Origin: Gordonia sp. 'Campus'
Lineage (GTDB): Bacteria > Actinomycetota > Actinomycetes > Mycobacteriales > Mycobacteriaceae
Direction of reading: 5' to 3'
Assembly (NCBI RefSeq): GCF_022206305.1
Contig: NZ_JAKOIW010000011.1
Coordinates: 157,327 to 221,326, forward strand
Length of the DNA stretch: 64,000 nucleotides
Positions 58,515-64,000 of the stretch are shown piece by piece. Both the position numbers and the translations under genes were made by a program. The notes under the pieces were generated by a model. It ran no database searches. It had not been told where the DNA came from and saw nothing but the letters and a program-made list of their open reading frames with translations. Numbering within the stretch: the first letter of the stretch is position 1; each line of letters starts with the position of its first letter.

Positions 58515-59275
58515 CCGGTCCGGATGTTGCGGCGGGCCGAGGCCTGATCGCGCGGCTTGAGCACGATCTGGTCGAGGTTGACGTGCGGCGGACGTGATGC
58601 GACGAAGCCGATGACCTCGGCGACGTCATCGGCCGTCAACGGCGTCAGTCCCTCGTACACCGCGTCGGCGCGTTCCTTGTCGCCTTCGAAGCGCACGAGT
58701 GAGAAGTCCGTCTCCACCATGCCCGGGAGGATCTCGGTGAGCCGGACGGGTTCGCCGAGCAGTTCGTAGCGCAGCGTGCGGTGGGTCAGCGCCTGGGCGT
58801 GTTTGGCGGAGGTGTACCCGGCACCGTTGTCGTAGGCCTCGATGGCGGCGATCGACGTGACCGCGACGATCAGTCCGTCTCCCGATGCGATGAGCGCGGG
58901 GATGAGGGCCTTGGTGACCCGGAGGCTGCCGAGGACGTTGGTCTCCCACATCCAGCGCCAATCGTCGAGATCGGCCGTCGCGACCGGATCGAGGCCCTTG
59001 GCGCCACCGGCATTGTTGACGAGCACGTGCACGGTGTCGAGCCCGTCGACGAATGCGGCCACCGACTCGTCGTCGGTGACGTCGAGTTGCCTACCGGTAC
59101 CGCCGATCTCGTCGGCCAGCGCGGTCACCCGGTCGACCCGCCGCGCGCCGACCACCACATGGAAGCCCTGTGCGGCGAGTCGCCGCGCGGTGGCGGCGCC
59201 GATCCCCGAACTCGCGCCGGTGACCACGGCGATCGGTCGGGTGTCGGTCGGGCGGGAAGCGTTGTCAGTGCTCAT
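58511..59275 (-). CDS. Short-chain dehydrogenase (Rv0484c-like)
   Basis: A 254-residue [28 protein letters not shown], the catalytic Ser in [10 protein letters not shown] and Tyr-x3-Lys in [10 protein letters not shown]. It resembles the YdfG/serine-dehydrogenase type. It is convergent with lprQ, and the two TAG stops share CTAG (58,511-58,514). ATG 59275. Confidence 0.92.
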   Translation of the reverse strand: MSTDNASRPTDTRPIAVVTGASSGIGAATARRLAAQGFHVVVGARRVDRVTALADEIGGTGRQLDVTDDESVAAFVDGLDTVHVLVNNAGGAKGLDPVATADLDDWRWMWETNVLGSLRVTKALIPALIASGDGLIVAVTSIAAIEAYDNGAGYTSAKHAQALTHRTLRYELLGEPVRLTEILPGMVETDFSLVRFEGDKERADAVYEGLTPLTADDVAEVIGFVASRPPHVNLDQIVLKPRDQASARRNIRTG

Positions 59276-59359
59276 GCGCTCAACCTTACGGTTCGGCGCA
59301 AGCGGTGCGGTCGGGCCTCATCGGCGCCCGGTGTTCGAGTCCACTGCTACATTCGTCGC

Positions 59360-60487
59360 ATGCATGGGGGAGTGATCCCGGCGGCACTGCAACTGACGTC
59401 CACCCCGGCGGCGGCCGTGTTGCACGCGATCCGCGTGAACGGGCCGGTGACGCGAGACCAGCTGGCCGCGTCGACGGGCCTGTCACCCGCGACCATCAAC
59501 CGCCAGATCCATGCCCTCGCCGCACACGGCCTCATCGCCGAGCGCCCCGATCTGGCGGCGCCGAAATCGATTGGCAGACCCAAGAATCCGCTCACCATCG
59601 ACCGGGACTCGTTGTGTGTGGCGGGGATGCACATCGGTGCGCGGCGGACGGTGCTGGTCATCGCCGACCTCGGCGGCCGACCGCTCTACAGCCACGCCGT
59701 GCTGACCCCGACCGGCGATCAGACCGACGCCCTGGAGCAGCTGTGCGATCTCCTCGCCGAGCTCGCCGGCCGCTTCAGCGGACGCCGGGTGCTCTGGGGC
59801 GGGGTGGCGGTCGGCGGGGCGGTCGATGCGGACACCGGTGTCGTCAACCATCGCGTACTGGGCTGGCATCAACTCCCGGTGGGCGCAACGCTTGCGGCGC
59901 ACCTCGACACTCCGGTATCGGTGTGCGAACACGTCGAGGCGATGGCCGCCGCCGAGCTCCTCCTGACCCATCCGCGCGACGACCAGGGCTCGGGCCTGTT
60001 CTTCTACGCCCGGGAAACCGCCGGTATGGCAATGACTCTCGACGGTCGGGTCCATGTCCCGGAGCGGGGGGCCGGCACCATCGCGCATCTACCGGTCTCG
60101 GCGCCGGTCCTCGCCCCGGGGCTCACCCGCGTCCGTTTGCAGAACGTCATCGGCAACGATGCCGCGGAGGCCGCAGCCGGTCGCCTGGGCATCGACGCGA
60201 CGTCGGCACGCATCGTCGACGAACGCGCGCGGGTGCTCGGCGAAGCCGTCGCCCTGATCCGGGATGTGATCAACCCCGACGCCATCGTCGTGGCGGGGGA
60301 GGCGTTCGCCGCCCATCCACACGGACTCGCACCGGTGCAGGCCGCCTTCGACGAGACCACCACCCTGACGTGGCCGCTGGAGATCGCGCCGTCGAGATTC
60401 GGTGTGCGCGTGCAGGAGAGCGCGGCGATCGTGGTGGCGCTCAGCGTCATCTACGCCGACCCGATCGCTGCGGTCGCAACACTCTGA
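59360..60487 (+). CDS. ROK/NagC-type transcriptional regulator (Rv0485-like)
   Basis: A 375-residue protein: a winged HTH (NGPVTRDQLAASTGLSPATINRQIHALAAHGL) and a ROK/ASKHA sugar-kinase-like domain (VAGMHIGARRTVLVIADLGG, WGGVAVGGAVD). M. tuberculosis Rv0485, next to the SDR and lprQ, affects expression of pe13/ppe18. ATG 59360 is preceded by TACATT (59,348-59,353), a leaderless arrangement. Confidence 0.9.
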   Translation: MHGGVIPAALQLTSTPAAAVLHAIRVNGPVTRDQLAASTGLSPATINRQIHALAAHGLIAERPDLAAPKSIGRPKNPLTIDRDSLCVAGMHIGARRTVLVIADLGGRPLYSHAVLTPTGDQTDALEQLCDLLAELAGRFSGRRVLWGGVAVGGAVDADTGVVNHRVLGWHQLPVGATLAAHLDTPVSVCEHVEAMAAAELLLTHPRDDQGSGLFFYARETAGMAMTLDGRVHVPERGAGTIAHLPVSAPVLAPGLTRVRLQNVIGNDAAEAAAGRLGIDATSARIVDERARVLGEAVALIRDVINPDAIVVAGEAFAAHPHGLAPVQAAFDETTTLTWPLEIAPSRFGVRVQESAAIVVALSVIYADPIAAVATL

Positions 60488-60543
60488 CGGTGGTCGGGGC
60501 GCCTGCCACTGCCGTCGGCGCGGGCATCCCCTACGGTGAGACC

Positions 60544-61353
60544 ATGACGCTCCCACGCGATGTGTCCGCACACCTCGAGGTGCGGGTCGACGACCCGACC
60601 GAGCTGGAGATGCAGATCACGGTCGCCAAGCTCCCCGGTCTCCAGCTGGAGGAAGAACTCGAGATCGAGTTCGACGGCCGCCCGCTGACACCGGAAGAGC
60701 TCATCGCGCCGCACGGCTCGCGCATCCACCGCATGCAGCTCGATCGGGGTCTGCTGACCATCGACTACCGGGCGTCGGTCCTGACTCCCGCCGACCCGTT
60801 GCCGGTGGACATCACCGACCGGTCGATGTACTTGCGGCCCAGCCGATATGCCGAAAGCGACAAGTTCTTCGGTTTCGTGGCCGGGCAGTTCGACTTCTCC
60901 ACGCCCGACGGCGAGCTGCTCACCCAGGTGGCATCATTCGTCTCGGAGCGGCTCAGCTACATCCCCGGCACGAGTGATCCGATCGACGGCGCCGCGGACA
61001 CCCTCCTGGCGGGTGCCGGGGTGTGCCGCGACTACGCGCACCTCGTCGTCGCCCTGCTGCGGGCGCTCAACATCCCGGCACGTCTGGTCGCCGTGTATGC
61101 ACCGGGTTGTTCGCCGATGGACTTCCATGCGGTGGCCGAGGCCATCGTCGACGGGGAGTGGGTGGTGGTCGACGCGACCGGACTCGCCCCACGCCAGAGT
61201 CTGGTGCGGATCGCCACGGGCCGGGACGCGGCCGACACCGCGTTCCTGGACAATCACCGCGGCTCGATCAATCTCAACTCGTACACGGTGACCGCGACGG
61301 TGCGCGGAGACCTGCCGGTCGACGACCGCACCTCGCGCGTCCGGATCGGCTGA
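60544..61353 (+). CDS. Transglutaminase-like cysteine protease-fold protein
   Basis: A 269-residue protein with an N-terminal beta-rich part and a C-terminal transglutaminase core: catalytic Cys in AGVCRDYAHL, His in MDFHAVAEA and Asp in VVVDATGLAP. It is cytoplasmic (no signal peptide). ATG 60544. The substrate, probably a peptide bond or amide, is unknown. It ends 10 bases before the convergent otsB stop. Confidence 0.85.
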   Translation: MTLPRDVSAHLEVRVDDPTELEMQITVAKLPGLQLEEELEIEFDGRPLTPEELIAPHGSRIHRMQLDRGLLTIDYRASVLTPADPLPVDITDRSMYLRPSRYAESDKFFGFVAGQFDFSTPDGELLTQVASFVSERLSYIPGTSDPIDGAADTLLAGAGVCRDYAHLVVALLRALNIPARLVAVYAPGCSPMDFHAVAEAIVDGEWVVVDATGLAPRQSLVRIATGRDAADTAFLDNHRGSINLNSYTVTATVRGDLPVDDRTSRVRIG

Positions 61354-61363
61354 ACCGGGTCCG

Positions 61364-62158
61364 TCAGGGGCGGCGGGCAGTGAGTCGCTCGGCGCGCTGT
61401 GCCGCCACGAACCCGAGAACCGTTGCGACGTCGGCGGTGTCGGCGATGCGATACCCGGCCGCCGTGTTGCCCTCACCGACCTTGATGCCGATGTCGCCGG
61501 TCTCCGGGCTCAGGTGGGCGAAAGCCTTCTCGTCGGTCACGTCGTCGCCGAGATAGATCACCGCGTCGGCGCCGATTCGCCCGCGCAGTGCGTCGAGCGC
61601 GTGACCCTTGCTGGTCTCGATCACCGCCAGCTCGATGACGGCCTTGCCCTCGGTGACGTGGACGCCCGGCCACGACGCCGGTCCCGAGCGGGCGCGGTCC
61701 AAGGCGGCGTCCGCGTCGACGGCGGACGCGTTGCGGACATGCAGGACGGTGCTGGCCGGTTTGACCTCGACCGTCGTGCCCGGGTGTTCCGCTGCGATCG
61801 AACGCAATTCGTCGACGAGTCGGGCGAGCAGCGTGCGTGCCTCGTCGGTGACCTCGACGGCGAACCCGGACTCGAACTCGCTGCCGTGACTGCCAACCAG
61901 CACCACCGGTGCGGACAGGCCGGACAGCTCCGCCAGCACGGCGCGCTCGCGACCGGATACCACGGCGACGGCGGTGTCGGGCAACCGGGCGGCGGCGGTG
62001 AGGGCGTCGATCGATGCGGGGTCGGGAACGGCATCCTCGGGACGCGACACGATCGGCGAGACGCACCCGTCATAGTCACTGGCCAGGAGCAACACCCGCG
62101 CCTCGGCGGCGCGGGTCAGTGCCTCGGCCAGGTCCGCGGGGATGGCGTTGTCGCTCAC
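61364..62158 (-). CDS. otsB: Trehalose-6-phosphate phosphatase
   Basis: A 264-residue HAD phosphatase. The nucleophile motif is [13 protein letters not shown] (Asp28 and Asp30), [10 protein letters not shown] follows, and [10 protein letters not shown] is the Mg-binding end motif. It converts trehalose-6-phosphate into trehalose, a compatible solute and mycolate carrier. GTG 62158 overlaps the otsA stop (GTGA), so the two are translationally coupled. Confidence 0.93.
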   Translation of the reverse strand: MSDNAIPADLAEALTRAAEARVLLLASDYDGCVSPIVSRPEDAVPDPASIDALTAAARLPDTAVAVVSGRERAVLAELSGLSAPVVLVGSHGSEFESGFAVEVTDEARTLLARLVDELRSIAAEHPGTTVEVKPASTVLHVRNASAVDADAALDRARSGPASWPGVHVTEGKAVIELAVIETSKGHALDALRGRIGADAVIYLGDDVTDEKAFAHLSPETGDIGIKVGEGNTAAGYRIADTADVATVLGFVAAQRAERLTARRP

Positions 62159-63687
62159 CGCGGTTCGTCCACGAGGTGCACACCGCGATTGGCCGACAGC
62201 TCGGTGTCCGAGTCGGCGCCGAGGGTGCCGAGGAAGCTCTCCGCCCACTTCGAGACATCGTGGGTGAGTACCTGCCGGCGCAGCGCGCGCATGCGACGCC
62301 TGCCTTCGTGTTCACTTTGTTCGACGGCGGCCTGGATCGCGTCCTTCACGCCGTCGAGGTCGTACGGGTTGGCCTGGTAGGCGGAACGCAGTTCGGCGGC
62401 GGCGCCGGTGAATTCGCTCAGCACGAGCGCTCCACCCAGATCGCCGCGGCAGGCCACGTACTCCTTGGCGACGAGGTTCATGCCGTCGCGCAGCGGAGTG
62501 ACCAGCATGACGTCGGCGGCGACGAAGAACGCGACGAGCTCCTCCCGCGGCACCGGGCGGTGCAGGTACTGGACCACGGGCTGCCCGACGCTGGCATAGG
62601 TGCCGTTGATGTTGCCGACGAGCTGTTCGATCCCGGCCCGCATCTGCTTGTAGCTCTCGACACGCTCACGACTGGGCGTGGCGAGCTGCAGCATCACGGT
62701 CTCGGCGGGGTCGAGACGCTCCTCGGCCAGCAACTCCGAGATGGCCTTGAGTCGGACATCGATGCCCTTGGTGTAGTCGAGACGGTCGACGCCGAGCATG
62801 ATCGTCTTCGGATTGCCGAGTTCGCGACGGATCTCGGCGGCGCGTTCTCGGATCGTGCGGCTCTTGGCCAGCGTCGCGAGCTCGCCGGAATCGATCGAGA
62901 TGGGGAACGCGCCGACGCGGACGGTGCGGAAACCGACCTGCACCACACCGAATCGCGAGCGGACGCCCACGGTGCCCTTGCTCGTCGCCTGACCGGCGAG
63001 ACGCCGCGCGAGGAACAGGAAGTTCTGGGCGCCGCCGGGGAGGTGGAAGCCGATCAGGTCCGCGCCGAGGAGACCTTCCACGATCTCGGTGCGCCACGGC
63101 ATCTGCATGAACAACTCGACCGGCGGGAACGGGATGTGCAGGAAGAAGCCGATCTTCACGTCGGGTCGGAGCATGCGCAGCATCTTGGGGACGAGCTGCA
63201 GCTGATAGTCCTGAACCCAGACGACCGCACCCTCGCCGGCGGCCCGCGAAGCCGCCTCCGCGAAGCGGCGGTTCACCTCGACGTAGGTGTTCCACCATTC
63301 GCGGTGGTACTCGGGTTTGACGATGACGTCGTGATAGAGCGGCCAGAGGGTGGCGTTGGAGAATCCCTCGTAGTACTCGGCGATCTCCTGCGTCGACAGC
63401 GGCACCGCGTGGATGTCGATGCCCTCGATGTCGGGGTTGTCGTCGGAGTCGGGGATGCCCGACCAGCCGACCCAGGCGCCGGTGTTGGCGCGCAGGATCG
63501 GTTCGAGCGCGGTGACGAGCCCGCCGGGACTCCGCTTCCAGTTGACCGTCCCGTCGGGCAGGACTTCCTTGTCGACCGGCAGTCGGTTGGCGACGACGAC
63601 GAATTCGGCGCCGTCGCGGGCGGCCCGGGGTCCTCCGCCCGCCGTGTCGGCAGGCGTGTTGTCGGTGTCTCCCGCTCGCGGTGTCAC
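62155..63687 (-). CDS. otsA: Trehalose-6-phosphate synthase
   Basis: A 510-residue GT20 glycosyltransferase joining UDP- or ADP-glucose and glucose-6-phosphate. Family blocks: [68 protein letters not shown] and [16 protein letters not shown] 63687. It lies four bases after a small gene and is coupled to otsB. Confidence 0.96.
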   Translation of the reverse strand: MTPRAGDTDNTPADTAGGGPRAARDGAEFVVVANRLPVDKEVLPDGTVNWKRSPGGLVTALEPILRANTGAWVGWSGIPDSDDNPDIEGIDIHAVPLSTQEIAEYYEGFSNATLWPLYHDVIVKPEYHREWWNTYVEVNRRFAEAASRAAGEGAVVWVQDYQLQLVPKMLRMLRPDVKIGFFLHIPFPPVELFMQMPWRTEIVEGLLGADLIGFHLPGGAQNFLFLARRLAGQATSKGTVGVRSRFGVVQVGFRTVRVGAFPISIDSGELATLAKSRTIRERAAEIRRELGNPKTIMLGVDRLDYTKGIDVRLKAISELLAEERLDPAETVMLQLATPSRERVESYKQMRAGIEQLVGNINGTYASVGQPVVQYLHRPVPREELVAFFVAADVMLVTPLRDGMNLVAKEYVACRGDLGGALVLSEFTGAAAELRSAYQANPYDLDGVKDAIQAAVEQSEHEGRRRMRALRRQVLTHDVSKWAESFLGTLGADSDTELSANRGVHLVDEPR

Positions 63688-63691
63688 CTGG

Positions 63692-63853
63692 TCAGGCGTT
63701 CTCGCCCGGCGCGATTCCCAGCATGGCGAGCAGCATCCGGCACTCGTCGGCGTCGGTGGCGTAGGCGGCGACGACGCGGCGGGCCGAATTGGCGGTCTCG
63801 TCGGCTACCGGTTCCAGCTCTTCGTCGGCGATGTCGGTGGTCTTCGCGGGCAT
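63692..63853 (-). CDS. Conserved small protein upstream of otsA (Rv3489-like)
   Basis: A 53-residue protein, [13 protein letters not shown] at its start and [16 protein letters not shown] at its end. In M. tuberculosis a small gene, Rv3489, sits just before otsA (Rv3490), which matches this position. AGAGGGGAC lies upstream of ATG 63853. Function unknown; the close spacing implies coupling with otsA. Confidence 0.8.
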   Translation of the reverse strand: MPAKTTDIADEELEPVADETANSARRVVAAYATDADECRMLLAMLGIAPGENA

Positions 63854-63930
63854 GGATGTCCCCTCTTGGTGCGGCATGTCTGTGGGTCGGAGCGGCCGAG
63901 GTGGCGACGCCCGACTTCCTATTCTACCCG

Positions 63931-63947
63931 GGGTGTGGCCGACACCC
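63931..63947. terminator. Short hairpin between the small gene and the right-edge gene
   Basis: GGGTGT, five bases, ACACCC form a short stem without a T-run. It is weak evidence of a terminator for the leftward gene entering from the right edge. Confidence 0.3.
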
Positions 63948-63958
63948 ACCTCGGCGGC

Positions 63959-64000
63959 TCAGCGGTACGGCGGCGGGGGAGCCGGTGGTGGGGGTGCTGA
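63959..64000 (-). CDS. Pro-rich C-terminus of a truncated gene at the window edge
   Basis: Reading leftward, the frame ends with a Pro-rich tail, about PPPPAPPPPYR, and TGA at 63,959-63,961. Only 13 codons are visible, so no family can be named. Confidence 0.35.
   Translation of the reverse strand, partial: SAPPPPAPPPPYR

Overview
The window looks like chromosome from a mycolic-acid-containing actinobacterium (order Mycobacteriales), most likely Gordonia or a close relative. The evidence is very high GC with strong C/G third-position bias, many GTG starts, several leaderless-type promoters, and gene order resembling M. tuberculosis Rv0462-Rv0485. The orthologues recognised from memory are lpd, the Rv0464c-like gene, ramB, aceA, fadB2, the Rv0472c/Rv0473/Rv0474/hbhA/Rv0476 run, deoC, the Rv0480c-like hydrolase, DUF2505 genes, murB, lprQ, and the SDR and ROK genes next to lprQ. 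That block is interrupted and rearranged by lineage-specific genes. No transposase, phage gene, tRNA, rRNA or CRISPR array was seen.

Layout. 1-7.6 kb: end of a tyrosine-phosphatase-like gene, a GH3 beta-glucosidase, a thioesterase/TetR pair with palindromic operators, DUF4166-like and SRPBCC proteins, a secreted protein, PPK2 and a membrane protein. 7.6-15.4 kb: a cyclase-family/ThDP-enzyme operon, then a stress cluster (TerD, a large Fn3-like protein, Hsp70 and divergent GrpE). 15.4-25.4 kb: prolyl oligopeptidase, a beta-lactamase-fold lipoprotein, Old Yellow Enzyme with its TetR, Lpd, an AlkA-like glycosylase, a methyltransferase/AhpD-like pair and a MaoC hydratase. 25.4-33.7 kb: two head-to-head secretory lipases of equal length, RamB, a lipoprotein, isocitrate lyase with RamB-like boxes upstream, and FadB2; this forms a fatty acid/acetate module. 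33.7-46.2 kb: two HbhA-type heparin-binding hemagglutinins whose transcription units share a promoter architecture, an AbiEi/DUF559-like gene, an XRE-cupin/BenE pair, an overlapping TetR-SDR-PPK2 operon, DUF445, Rv0474-like XRE, DUF2516, MerR and an alpha/beta hydrolase. 46.2-54.6 kb: MurB, two DUF2505 genes, a methyltransferase-nitrilase-DUF2993 coupled operon, GNAT, a pair of very small peptide genes, PurU and DeoC. 54.6-64 kb: TrxR-like reductase, His-rich methyltransferase and XRE-cupin regulator; the L,D-transpeptidase lipoprotein LprQ; SDR; ROK regulator; transglutaminase; and otsA-otsB behind a 53-residue conserved small protein.

The most novel feature is a duplicated micro-gene unit at 52,142-52,817. 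Two monocistronic genes encode peptides of 40 and 30 residues. They sit exactly 500 bp apart, and each has the same -10 block, a conserved hairpin-forming leader of matching length and its own intrinsic terminator. Other notable items are a GAGGTGCGAGCG-type interspersed repeat that appears to have inserted into the start of a methyltransferase gene, a 21-bp tandem repeat, a perfect 36-bp palindrome and several self-complementary operators. All family assignments come from reading motifs; no database search was run.
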